This document shows, one piece after another, positions 1 through 7,538 of a stretch of 14,212 nucleotides of DNA. The notes under the pieces are model-generated. The model saw only the letters and a program-made list of their open reading frames with translations. It ran no database searches and was not told the DNA's origin. This DNA comes from Cytophagales bacterium. Its GTDB lineage: Bacteria; Bacteroidota; Bacteroidia; Cytophagales; MED-G16. Location: positions 1-14,212 of the forward strand of contig JAPYTU010000020.1 of assembly GCA_029940715.1 (NCBI GenBank). Reading direction: 5' to 3'. The position numbers were made by a program, and so were the translations under genes. Each line of letters starts with the position of its first letter. Position 1 is the first letter of the stretch.

Positions 1-143
1 TATTCAGAAACAATTTTTCCTAAATTTTTATATTCTTTGTTTAGAGAAGTATAAAGTTTCATGTTTAAAACAGTTTCGGGTTTTGATAAACTTCCCTCTA
101 CATCAAGATATCTTTTTTTAATTTCTTTAAGCTTATCAATCAT
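1..143 (-). CDS. prfA: Peptide chain release factor 1, N-terminal fragment (cut by window edge)
   Basis: Reading the minus strand from the ATG at 143-141 gives 47 codons with no stop before the window ends. The peptide begins MIDKLKEIKKRYLDVEG and contains LNKEYKNLGKIVSE. This is the N-terminal helical part of bacterial release factor 1, where the pattern 'LNKEYKxL' is typical of Bacteroidota versions. RF1 recognises UAA and UAG stop codons and triggers peptide release on the ribosome. The PxT anticodon-like loop and GGQ motif that would prove the call lie outside the window. The gene is divergent from the unknown secreted protein at 276, sharing a 132 bp spacer. RF2 has a similar N-terminus, but the short start and the sequence favour RF1. 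Confidence 0.85.
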   Translation of the reverse strand, partial: MIDKLKEIKKRYLDVEGSLSKPETVLNMKLYTSLNKEYKNLGKIVSE

Positions 144-220
144 TTTAAAGACATATTATTAATTCACTAAGATAAAACCCTTAAATCAAGAAAATAAACT
201 AAACAAGCTTTTTCATACAA

Positions 221-228
221 TATCTTTG
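221..228 (+). promoter_or_regulatory. Candidate Bacteroidota -7 promoter element
   Basis: TATCTTTG matches the Bacteroidota -7 consensus TAnnTTTG exactly and lies in the 132 bp divergent spacer between prfA and the secreted protein. A transcript starting a few bases downstream, near 234, would place the ATG at 234 at or before the 5' end. This favours the ATG at 276 as the real start, with about 40 nt of leader. I see no TTTG at the expected -33 spacing (around 198-201), and in DNA this AT-rich a single 8-mer match can occur by chance. Confidence 0.3.
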
Positions 229-275
229 AACTTATGTTGTTTTTATTTAAGTTTTATATAGATTCAAAACTAATA

Positions 276-1181
276 ATGTTTAAAAACTTAACAATAATTT
301 TTTTGTTTATCTTTTTTAAAGCGGGTGCTCAAAACAGCGATTTTGGTTTAGTTTTTTTTAAAAATAATAAAGAAAACAAAAGTTTTTTTAAAGAAAATTT
401 AGGAAAGAAAACAATTGTTTTCTTTTCTTTTGATGAAAAAAAAAATCAAACAAAAACAATCAAAAACACACACACAAACTTAACTAACTTAGGTTTCGAC
501 GTGATCAATTATATAAATATTGTTGATTTTTATATTTCTCAAGAAGTTCAAAGACAGTTAGTAGAATATTTTAACTTAAGAGGGGTTGAGGTTTTGGTTT
601 TTTATCAAAAAGAAAAAGAAATAAATATAAGATTTTGTAATTATAACCACAAAACAACTTTGATTGATGATTCAAAAGGAGGATATTCTTTTTTTGGAGA
701 AAATATTTTTTATGAAATAAAAAAAAATCTTTTATTAACAAACACTAAACAAACAACGTTTTTATTTTCTCCTAGTCCTGAAATAATTTATAATATTAAT
801 GTAAAAAAAAGAACAAGAATTAAAAATCCACCAAAATTTAAAAAACAAGAATTAGGAATTGTTTTTGAAAACGAAACAGAAGAAACAAAAAAACAAATCC
901 TCTCTCTCTTCAACACAAATACAATAGAGGTAGAAGACAAAGAAGACCGTAGATTTTACTTTTCTAACGGAATTAATTATATAATTAAGTTTTTGACAGG
1001 AACAACAAGGGCATTAAAAAACATATATAACTTAAAAGAATTAAAAGGAGAAGGTTATAAAAAACAAACCATATTGGTTTTGGAAAACACCATTAGCCAA
1101 AATAGATATTATCATTTTAACGAAACACCTACAATTAACAAAATTGACTTAACAAAAACTTTTTTAAAACACACACAATGA
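276..1181 (+). CDS. Secreted protein of unknown function
   Basis: I do not recognise this 301-residue protein. The open frame extends back to an ATG at 234, but I chose the ATG at 276 because it gives a clean signal peptide: MFKNLTIIFLFIFFKAGA, with probable signal peptidase I cleavage between A18 and Q19 (AGA|Q). Gln at +1 is common in Bacteroidota. There is no lipobox cysteine and no later membrane helix, so a periplasmic or outer-membrane-side location is likely. The mature protein is rich in Lys, Asn, Phe and Thr. Two stretches look alike: DFGLVFFKNNKENKSFF near the N-terminus and ELGIVFENETEETKKQI near residue 205. This suggests two related alpha/beta domains joined by a basic linker (KKRTRIKNPPKFKKQ). 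A 10-A run at 436-445 lies early in the gene. It converges on yjjX with a 2 bp gap between stop codons. Confidence 0.8.
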   Translation: MFKNLTIIFLFIFFKAGAQNSDFGLVFFKNNKENKSFFKENLGKKTIVFFSFDEKKNQTKTIKNTHTNLTNLGFDVINYINIVDFYISQEVQRQLVEYFNLRGVEVLVFYQKEKEINIRFCNYNHKTTLIDDSKGGYSFFGENIFYEIKKNLLLTNTKQTTFLFSPSPEIIYNINVKKRTRIKNPPKFKKQELGIVFENETEETKKQILSLFNTNTIEVEDKEDRRFYFSNGINYIIKFLTGTTRALKNIYNLKELKGEGYKKQTILVLENTISQNRYYHFNETPTINKIDLTKTFLKHTQ

Positions 1182-1183
1182 CC

Positions 1184-1723
1184 TTAAAAAGAAAGTTTAG
1201 GATTAACAAAAGGAACTAAAGACATAATGATAGCATTTTTATAATAATTTGTTCTGTTTATATTTCCTTTTGTTAAAATACCAACAGCACCATTTTTTTT
1301 TTTTGAATTTTTTCTATTAAAAACTAAATCATCAGCCTCCCCTAATTCAATCCCATTTTCAATTAAAGTTTGAATTTCTTTTGGGATTTGAAACAGAGAC
1401 GTTTTTCCTTTTCCTAGTTTGTTTTTAGAAAAAATATAAACCCAAGCAAAAGCAACCATATCACCATCATCATAATCAACACCACCCTCTATGCTGACAT
1501 AAAAAGTTCCATCAAAATTCTCTTTTAAATAAAGCAATCTATTTTTAGCACCCCTTTTTGTTTCCCCTTCCGACATAGGCTGATCCCCAACCCCAGAGGG
1601 AGAAGAAACACCCACAAAAGAAAAATGTTCTTTTTTGAAGACAGATGTAAAGGCTTTTTTTACTGCGTTTATTTTTGTTGGATTTTTTGATCCAATAAAG
1701 ACTGAAATTATATTTTTAACCAC
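1184..1723 (-). CDS. yjjX: Inosine/xanthosine triphosphatase (YjjX/DUF84 family)
   Basis: A 179-residue house-cleaning NTPase that hydrolyses ITP and XTP, keeping deaminated purine nucleotides out of DNA and RNA. Family motifs in order: GSKNPTKINAV (residues 11-21, nucleotide-binding loop), DQPMSEGETKRGAKNR (47-62, the family's 'QPxSxxET..GAxNR' signature) and SIEGGVD (77-83, acidic metal-site region). The length is normal for the family. The first usable start is a GTG at 1723, inside the last codons of the DUF6702-like gene, overlapping it by 16 nt; no ATG precedes the glycine loop. This suggests translational coupling at the end of the peptidase operon. A 12-base A run on the coding strand (1293-1304) encodes the SKKKN stretch, and the frame stays open through it. 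Family identity is firm; exact substrate preference is inferred. Confidence 0.88.
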   Translation of the reverse strand: MVKNIISVFIGSKNPTKINAVKKAFTSVFKKEHFSFVGVSSPSGVGDQPMSEGETKRGAKNRLLYLKENFDGTFYVSIEGGVDYDDGDMVAFAWVYIFSKNKLGKGKTSLFQIPKEIQTLIENGIELGEADDLVFNRKNSKKKNGAVGILTKGNINRTNYYKNAIIMSLVPFVNPKLSF

Positions 1724-2190
1724 CTTTCTGTTAGGTTTTTTTTGTATGTTAAAGTTTCTTTTGTTTCGTTAATATTAAAACTAACAACATTCATTTGTTC
1801 GTCAAGAAAATCAAATAAAATAATATTTTTAATATATACCTCTTTCGTTTTCAAACTAAAGGGAGCGCTGAGTTTAATATTAATTGTTTCGGTGTAATCA
1901 TCACCTTCATAAACAAATTTTTCAAGAGTAAGGATCTTATTTTTTCCGTCTAATTGAACAAGAAAAGAATTTTTAATGTATTTTGTTATTTCTAGTGTTT
2001 TTTCTTCTTCGCTTTTTGTGTTTTTTATTTTTAAAGCATCATAAAGATCATTTTTAAATATACGAAAAGAAAAAATCAATTTATTTTTTGTGTTGTATGC
2101 CTCGCAAACACTAACATATACCGTGTGTTTTTCTGCTGTTGTTTTTAGTGTTAAAAAACAAAAAAAGAATAATAAAACCCTATAAATCAT
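1708..2190 (-). CDS. DUF6702-like small secreted protein
   Basis: A 160-residue exported protein of unknown function. The frame opens at a TTG (2199), but the ATG at 2190 is the better start: it gives MIYRVLLFFFCFLTLKTTA, a signal peptide with likely cleavage after TTA (residues 17-19), and overlaps the M28 peptidase stop by 11 nt. The mature part begins with HTVYVSVCEAYNTKNK and continues with FSFRIFKNDLYDALK, then a beta-rich region with FVYEGDDYTETINIKL and a late FDFLDEQMNVVSFNI. The pattern 'HxxYVSV.. then RIFxDDLxxAL .. and DxxxEQxNVV' is what I remember of the Bacteroidota-restricted family DUF6702, often found beside secreted metallopeptidases. The family assignment is from memory and not verified. 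Position between M28 and yjjX indicates co-expression with the peptidases. Confidence 0.72.
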   Translation of the reverse strand: MIYRVLLFFFCFLTLKTTAEKHTVYVSVCEAYNTKNKLIFSFRIFKNDLYDALKIKNTKSEEEKTLEITKYIKNSFLVQLDGKNKILTLEKFVYEGDDYTETINIKLSAPFSLKTKEVYIKNIILFDFLDEQMNVVSFNINETKETLTYKKNLTERWLKI

Positions 2191-3580
2191 AAGTATCAAT
2201 AAGATAAATTAACGACGCAATGGATGCGGTTCCAAGCTCAAGCTCTCTGGCATTAATTAATTCAAAAACATCTTTTTGTGTGTGGTGCATTTCAAAATAT
2301 TTTTGACCATCAACACTAAGCCCAAACACAGGGGTTCCAAAAGATCGGTGTAAGGGTCCAATGTCAGCTCCACCCCCACCTTTTGAAAAGTATGAAATTG
2401 TGTTTTTGTTAAAATAACCTAACCATCCTTGAATTTTATTAAGTTGTTTTTCGTTACCAGAAAAACCAAAACCACGAGGAACATAAGCGCTCGCATCACT
2501 TTCAATAGCAGCAATGTGTATTTCGTTTAGTTTTTTGGCAACAGCAGCATATTCTACCCCACCCCTTAAGCCATTTTCTTCGTTCATAAACATTACGGCG
2601 CGTAAGGTGTTTTTAGGTTTTATTTTTTGTTGTTGAAATAAACGTAATGCACCAATAGCATGTACACAACCCGCACCATCATCATGTGCTCCCTCACCAA
2701 CATCCCACGAATCTAAATGACCCCCAACGGTTATTATATTTTTAGGGTTAACGCTACCGATAATTTCTCCAATCACATTGTGTGATAGAGCATCCGGAAA
2801 CCATTTTCCACTTAATTTAACTGTTATTTTTGTTTTAGGATTTTTTTTCAACTCTTCAGAAAGTTTTATTGAAGAAAGTACTCCTAATGCACCATGGGGA
2901 ATACTGTCAAATTTATTAGAGTAAGACATTCCTCCTGTGTGTGGGACATCATCTTCAATAGAAGATAAAGACCTAAAAACAGAAGCAACAGCACCATATT
3001 CAGCAGCTTTAATTGCTCCTAATCTTCTTTGAAACCCAGTTTGACCATACGAGGCTCCTTGGTTTATGTATCTGGGATTAAACCCTTTATTATAAAAAAC
3101 AATTTTCCCACTAATAGTCTTTTTTCCTAATTTTTCTACATCTTCTAAAGAACTAACCTCAACAACTTCAGCCGTAACCCCCTCTTTAGCAGTTGAAATA
3201 GTGCCGCCAGCACCTAAAATTTTTAAGTCAACCCTCTTACTATTAGAATAAAAAAAACACTCCTCTAGATCACCTCTTTCCCAATGGGGAACCATAACCT
3301 CTTGCAGATAAACGTTATCAAACCCGTAATTTTCCATAATGGTTTTTGACCACAAAACGGCATTTTCTGCACCAAGAGAGCCACTTAATCTTTGTCCTAC
3401 ATTTTTAGTTAGATCTTTAAGAAGACCATAACTTTCTTTGTATTCTAAAGCATCTCCATAAAAAGTGTTTATAATATTTGAGGTTTCTGTTGATAAGATT
3501 GGTTTTGTTTGTGAGCAACCAAAAACAAAAGCAAAAAATAATATTATGTTTAGGGTTAATTTTAGTTTATTGTTTTTCAT
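2180..3580 (-). CDS. M28-family zinc metallopeptidase lipoprotein with PA domain (carboxypeptidase Q-like)
   Basis: A 466-residue lipoprotein exopeptidase. The N-terminus has a lipoprotein signal ending FVFGC, with C22 as the lipidated cysteine, so it is anchored in the envelope. A protease-associated (PA) insert occupies roughly residues 115-265. The M28 catalytic core follows: GGHLDSWDVGEGAHDDGAG (residues 286-304; zinc ligands H288 and D300), MNEENG (332-337; catalytic E334 and zinc ligand E335), ESDAS (360-364; D362) and HHTQKD (432-437; H433 as last ligand). All expected residues are present. Layout and length resemble carboxypeptidase Q (plasma glutamate carboxypeptidase), which cleaves dipeptides and unsubstituted peptides; the true substrate is not readable. 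The ATG at 3580 is 11 bp from the end of the upstream amidohydrolase, so the two are almost certainly cotranscribed. Confidence 0.92.
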   Translation of the reverse strand: MKNNKLKLTLNIILFFAFVFGCSQTKPILSTETSNIINTFYGDALEYKESYGLLKDLTKNVGQRLSGSLGAENAVLWSKTIMENYGFDNVYLQEVMVPHWERGDLEECFFYSNSKRVDLKILGAGGTISTAKEGVTAEVVEVSSLEDVEKLGKKTISGKIVFYNKGFNPRYINQGASYGQTGFQRRLGAIKAAEYGAVASVFRSLSSIEDDVPHTGGMSYSNKFDSIPHGALGVLSSIKLSEELKKNPKTKITVKLSGKWFPDALSHNVIGEIIGSVNPKNIITVGGHLDSWDVGEGAHDDGAGCVHAIGALRLFQQQKIKPKNTLRAVMFMNEENGLRGGVEYAAVAKKLNEIHIAAIESDASAYVPRGFGFSGNEKQLNKIQGWLGYFNKNTISYFSKGGGGADIGPLHRSFGTPVFGLSVDGQKYFEMHHTQKDVFELINARELELGTASIASLIYLIDTYDL

Positions 3581-3591
3581 TTTTTATAAAT

Positions 3592-5031
3592 TTAATTTCT
3601 GTAATTTAATGCTGGTTTTCTATCACCAATTAAAGGGTCATAAGTGTAATTTAAACCTCTTTTTTTGTAAAATTCTTTTTTAGCCTCTTCAATAAGTTTG
3701 GTGTTTTTAAATAAGGTGTGTGTGGTTAAAGCTAATGTTTTTGCTGCATTTAACATTCCTTTAAGCCCGATACTTGTGCCTGTGCAAGACGCGGCTTGCC
3801 AAGAATGACCAGGTGTGCCGGGAACATAAGTTGCGGTTCCAAATCCAGCGGTAGGAACAACCCAACTAACATCACCAACATCTGTAGATCCTCCACCTCG
3901 AGTAGAAGAATTAAACGTATATGGTTCAACAATAGAGGCTAAAGAAATGTCTTTTTTGTTTTCACCAAAAGTAAAACTTAATTTTTCTGCGTATTCTTTT
4001 TCTTTTTCGGTATAAAAAATACCACCAATTTCACTAAGATTTTTGTGTATGATTTTTTGTAATGTTTCGTTTGGTAAAATATTATAAACTCCTCCCGTTA
4101 CTTCAACACTAAATTTTGTTTGAGTTCCTATTGCTGCACCTTCAGCACAAAGCTCAACTCGTTTCCACATTTTTCTCACTTCTTCTGGACTTGGATTTCT
4201 AACATAATAGTAACCTTCAGCGAAATTTGGAACAACATTTGGTGCATCTCCTCCTTTTGTTATTATATAATGAATTCTACTTTCTTCTTCAACATGTTCT
4301 CTCATCATATTTAACATATTGTTCATAGCCTCTAAACCATCAAGAGCGGATCGCCCTCTTTCTGGGGCACCAGCAGCATGAGCGGAGGTTCCATAAAATC
4401 TAAATTTACCAGTTTTGTTAGCTAAGGTTGATCCAGAAGAAGCTCTGTTTTTATTAGAGGGGTGCCAGTGTAAAACAACATCAACATCATCAAACAAACC
4501 TTCTCTTACCATATAAACTTTTCCAGAACCACCTTCTTCTGCAGGACAACCATAAAAACGAATTATTCCTTCAGTGTTTGTTTCTTCTAACCAATTTTTT
4601 GTTGCGATAGCAGCAGCAGCACTTGCAACTCCAAATAAATTATGCCCACAACCATGACCAGAAACAACACCATTTCTTTTTTCTTTAATAGCACGATGTG
4701 TTTGGGACAATCCCGGTAACGCATCATATTCCCCAAGCACACCAATTATAGGCCCACCTTTTCCATATTCTGCAATAAAAGCTGTTGGCATTCCAGCAAC
4801 ACCTTCAGTTATAACAAATCCATTTTCTTTTAAAAGCGTTATTAATTCTTTTGAGCTTTTTTCTTCTTTAAAACCAACTTCAGCATACTCCCATATTTTT
4901 AAAGCAATTTTATTATATGTAGAGAGATTTTTTTCTATGTTTTTTATTAGTATGTTTTTGTCTGTTTTGTTGGCTTGTGTTTTTGTTCCGATTGAAAACA
5001 AAATAAAGACAATCAAATAAAATATTTTCAT
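3592..5031 (-). CDS. Exported M20D amidohydrolase, AbgB-like
   Basis: A 479-residue metallohydrolase close in length and motif order to AbgB, the subunit that cleaves p-aminobenzoyl-glutamate. Visible motifs: GEYDALPG (100-107), SGHGCGHN (124-131; C128 and H130 as metal ligands), CPAEEGG (162-168; E165/E166), LHWHP (187-191), GTSAHAAGAPERGRSALDG (214-232; dimerisation-domain loop with the catalytic His), APNVVPNFAEG (263-273) and, near the C-terminus, GGGSTDVGDVSW and GTPGHSWQAA with the last ligand His. The N-terminus MKIFYLIVFILFSIGTKTQA is a signal peptide, unlike cytoplasmic E. coli AbgB, so the enzyme probably acts in the periplasm. No AbgA or AbgT partner is visible nearby, so a broader acyl-amino-acid or aminobenzoyl-glutamate role is inferred. 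It heads the four-gene peptidase run after a 65 bp gap. Confidence 0.9.
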   Translation of the reverse strand: MKIFYLIVFILFSIGTKTQANKTDKNILIKNIEKNLSTYNKIALKIWEYAEVGFKEEKSSKELITLLKENGFVITEGVAGMPTAFIAEYGKGGPIIGVLGEYDALPGLSQTHRAIKEKRNGVVSGHGCGHNLFGVASAAAAIATKNWLEETNTEGIIRFYGCPAEEGGSGKVYMVREGLFDDVDVVLHWHPSNKNRASSGSTLANKTGKFRFYGTSAHAAGAPERGRSALDGLEAMNNMLNMMREHVEEESRIHYIITKGGDAPNVVPNFAEGYYYVRNPSPEEVRKMWKRVELCAEGAAIGTQTKFSVEVTGGVYNILPNETLQKIIHKNLSEIGGIFYTEKEKEYAEKLSFTFGENKKDISLASIVEPYTFNSSTRGGGSTDVGDVSWVVPTAGFGTATYVPGTPGHSWQAASCTGTSIGLKGMLNAAKTLALTTHTLFKNTKLIEEAKKEFYKKRGLNYTYDPLIGDRKPALNYRN

Positions 5032-5096
5032 AAGAGATTTTTTGTGAAAATTAACTAAAAAAGAATGAAAGAAAAAAACACTTAGAGAAAAGCCAT

Positions 5097-6212
5097 TTAA
5101 ACACTTTGGGAAGCGCTATAAAAAATATAGAAAACAAACAAAAAATATAAAAGTATTAATAAATAGGATTTGTTTTTATTAACACCTTCTCCGTGAACAT
5201 ATACTAAAATAGAAACAATACTTAATCCTAAAAACCAAATTGCAATAGAGGAAATTAGTGAAACTAAATCTTCGGTTAAAACAATACTTCCATTAGAAAG
5301 GGTATAAATAAATAAAGGAAGACCAAGGGCAATGCACAGATTAAATATATTGCTTCCATATGCGTTCGAAAAAGCGTCGTCATAATTACCCCTTTGTGCG
5401 TCTTTATAAGAAATAACAGAATCAGGAAAACTACTACCAATAGCAGCAAATATTAAAGCAATAAATAACACATGAACACCTAAACCATTTAGAGTACCTA
5501 AAATAGGAACAGTATAAGTTTCGTTTCCCAACCAACCACAAGCAACAACTAAAAAATAACAAACAAAACCAATAATAAGAGAGGAAATCACAAAAATTAA
5601 CCAAGCTTTTTTTGCGTTTAATGGTTTGTTTCCAACCAATAACCTTTTTAAATCTAAAATCATAAAGGCGGATAGAAGGGAAAGTTTTTCTTTTTCTGAA
5701 AAAGGAGTTTTATAATCAATTTTATGCCCACCTTTCATTGTTTTAAATAAATAAAAAACATATAAACAATAAATAAGAATTAAAATCAAGCTTTCTTTCC
5801 AACCAATTTCCCCTTGTTGAATAAAGTACAAGAACAACAACTCAATAAAAACTAACCACAAACCATCTCTTATTATTATTTTTTTAGAAATTTTAATCTG
5901 TGATTTATTTGAATTAGATAAAACACCTAAAACAGCAACAGAAGGAATGATTAAAGAATTAAACAAAACACTACCAAAGGAAGTTCCAATACTACCCTCA
6001 AAACCAGAAAGATTTTTTAGGTAAAACAAAAAAAACAAAGAAATAAACAACTCAGGCATAGAGCTCGCAACAGCATTAATGGTTGCCCCCTTAACACCAT
6101 CTTGAAGGTTTCTACCAATATAATTAGAGCCCTCTATAAAACTATCTCCAGCACGCCATATAACATAACCACACAAAAGAATTAAGAACAAAGGAAGGAT
6201 TAGTCCTAACAT
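5097..6212 (-). CDS. Calcium/cation antiporter of the CaCA superfamily, NCKX-like
   Basis: A 371-residue inner-membrane protein with about ten hydrophobic helices in two halves, separated by a charged loop (about residues 158-202). Each half holds an alpha-repeat of the CaCA superfamily. Alpha-1 is GATINAVASSMPELF (42-56, acidic E54), followed by GTSFGSVLFN (76-85). Alpha-2 is AAIGSSFPDSVISYKDAQRG (256-275, acidic D264), followed by SNAYGSNIFN (282-291). Proteins of this superfamily exchange Ca2+ for Na+ (with or without K+) or H+. The E/D pairing of the repeats and the 'GSSFPDSV..A..G' form resemble K+-dependent exchangers more than the GTSxPE of YrbG-type proteins. The ion set is inferred. 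It is divergent from the M20D gene at 6249 across 36 bp, and may be read together with the downstream amidohydrolase gene 65 bp away. Confidence 0.88.
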   Translation of the reverse strand: MLGLILPLFLILLCGYVIWRAGDSFIEGSNYIGRNLQDGVKGATINAVASSMPELFISLFFLFYLKNLSGFEGSIGTSFGSVLFNSLIIPSVAVLGVLSNSNKSQIKISKKIIIRDGLWLVFIELLFLYFIQQGEIGWKESLILILIYCLYVFYLFKTMKGGHKIDYKTPFSEKEKLSLLSAFMILDLKRLLVGNKPLNAKKAWLIFVISSLIIGFVCYFLVVACGWLGNETYTVPILGTLNGLGVHVLFIALIFAAIGSSFPDSVISYKDAQRGNYDDAFSNAYGSNIFNLCIALGLPLFIYTLSNGSIVLTEDLVSLISSIAIWFLGLSIVSILVYVHGEGVNKNKSYLLILLYFLFVFYIFYSASQSV

Positions 6213-6248
6213 ATATTTAAATTATATCTTTAACCTAAAACAATTATT

Positions 6249-7538
6249 ATGAGAACATTATTAATATTAATAGTCTTATTGTCCCCTAATATTTCTATGA
6301 GCAATAATATATATAAAAAAATAGAAATCCTTTCTATAGAAATTGAAAAAGAGGTTATTAAATGGAGACACCATATTCATAAAAATCCAGAGCTTTCAAA
6401 CAGAGAATATCAAACAGCAGAATACGTTTCCAAACATCTTGTTGGGTTAGGCCTTGAGGTTAAAAATAACATTGCACATACAGGTGTGGTGGCAGTTTTA
6501 TACGGTAACAAACCAGGAAAAACAGTTGCTCTTCGTGCTGATATGGATGCTCTACCTGTTGTAGAAAGGGTAAATATACCCTTTGCTTCCAAGGTTAAAA
6601 CTATTTATAAAGACATTGAAGTTGGTGTAATGCATGCTTGTGGACACGATACACATGTGGCGATTTTAATGGGAGTAGCCTCAGTGTTATCAGAATTAAA
6701 AAATGAAATTAAAGGAACAGTTAAATTCATTTTTCAGCCAGCAGAAGAGGGACCACCTGAAGGAGAAGATGGTGGAGCAGAACTTATGGTAAAAGAGGGT
6801 GTTTTAAAAAACCCCAATGTTGATGCTATTTTTGGACTACACATTTCTTCTAACCTTCCTGTAAATAAAGTTGCATATAAACCAGGAGGTGTATTAGCTA
6901 GCGCAACTTCATTTGAAATAAAAATAAAAGGGCGCCAAGCGCACGGATCCGCTCCTTGGGCTGGAGCTGACCCTATTGTTGCTGGGGCACAAATTATTAA
7001 CAACCTACAAACAATAGTTAGTAGAAGTTTAGATTTAACTAAAGAAGCAGCCGTTGTAACTATTGGTCGTTTTGAAAGTGGAATTAGAAGTAATATTATT
7101 CCTGAAACAGCTTATTTAGAAGGAACAATAAGAGCGTTGGATTATGAGATGAGGGATAAAATTTATACAAGGCTAGAGACAATTGTTGTTAACACAGCAA
7201 AAAGTAATGGGGTAGAGGCAAAGTTAATATTAGGAAATCCTTATCCTATAACATTTAATAATTTAGAGCTAACAGAACAAATGAAAAATACTTTAATAAG
7301 GGTTGCGGGAAAAGAAAATACTATTTTAGCAAGAGCTAGCACAGGGGCAGAAGATTTTTCTTATTTTGCAAATGAAGTTCCTGGATTTTTTTATAGATTA
7401 GGAGGAATGCCTATTGGGGAACACCCAAATAAAGGATATAGTCACCATACTCCAGATTTTTATGTTGATGATGATGGATTGTTATTGGGAATAAAAACAA
7501 TGACAACATTAGCAATAGACTATTTAAAATCTAACTAA
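6249..7538 (+). CDS. Exported M20D amidohydrolase (N-acyl-L-amino acid / hippurate hydrolase type)
   Basis: A 429-residue metalloamidase of the M20D group, which removes acyl or aryl groups from amino acids (hippurate, IAA-amino acid and N-acetyl amino acid hydrolases). Visible motifs: WRHHIHKNPELS (39-50), ALRADMDALP (94-103), GVMHACGHDTH (126-136; C131 and H133 bind metal), FQPAEEGP (162-169; E166/E167), FGLHIS (195-200; H198), GRQAHGSAPWAGADPI (228-243; dimerisation loop), STGAEDFSYF near the C-terminus and HHTPDF with the last His ligand. The N-terminus MRTLLILIVLLSPNISMS is a signal peptide, so it acts outside the cytoplasm. It stands alone on the plus strand. Its stop overlaps the recG stop by 8 bp (CTAACTAA at 7531-7538). 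It is distinct from the AbgB-like paralogue at 3592. Confidence 0.92.
   Translation: MRTLLILIVLLSPNISMSNNIYKKIEILSIEIEKEVIKWRHHIHKNPELSNREYQTAEYVSKHLVGLGLEVKNNIAHTGVVAVLYGNKPGKTVALRADMDALPVVERVNIPFASKVKTIYKDIEVGVMHACGHDTHVAILMGVASVLSELKNEIKGTVKFIFQPAEEGPPEGEDGGAELMVKEGVLKNPNVDAIFGLHISSNLPVNKVAYKPGGVLASATSFEIKIKGRQAHGSAPWAGADPIVAGAQIINNLQTIVSRSLDLTKEAAVVTIGRFESGIRSNIIPETAYLEGTIRALDYEMRDKIYTRLETIVVNTAKSNGVEAKLILGNPYPITFNNLELTEQMKNTLIRVAGKENTILARASTGAEDFSYFANEVPGFFYRLGGMPIGEHPNKGYSHHTPDFYVDDDGLLLGIKTMTTLAIDYLKSN

Noticed and set aside
1157..1197. Possible bidirectional hairpin between the secreted protein and yjjX (AACTTTTTTAA and TTAAAAAGAAAGTT arms)
   Set aside because: The stem needs a 3-base bulge, contains almost only A-T pairs and has a 16-base loop, so it would be unstable; not supported as a terminator.
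5032..5096. 65 bp gap before the AbgB-like gene examined for a promoter or terminator
   Set aside because: Only partial TAnnTTTG-like strings and no TTTG at the right spacing or GC-containing hairpin; nothing rises above the AT-rich background.
6213..6248. Divergent spacer between the antiporter and the M20D gene examined for promoters (TATCTTTA at 6225-6232)
   Set aside because: The box misses the last consensus base and no TTTG lies at about 19 bp upstream; too weak to annotate.
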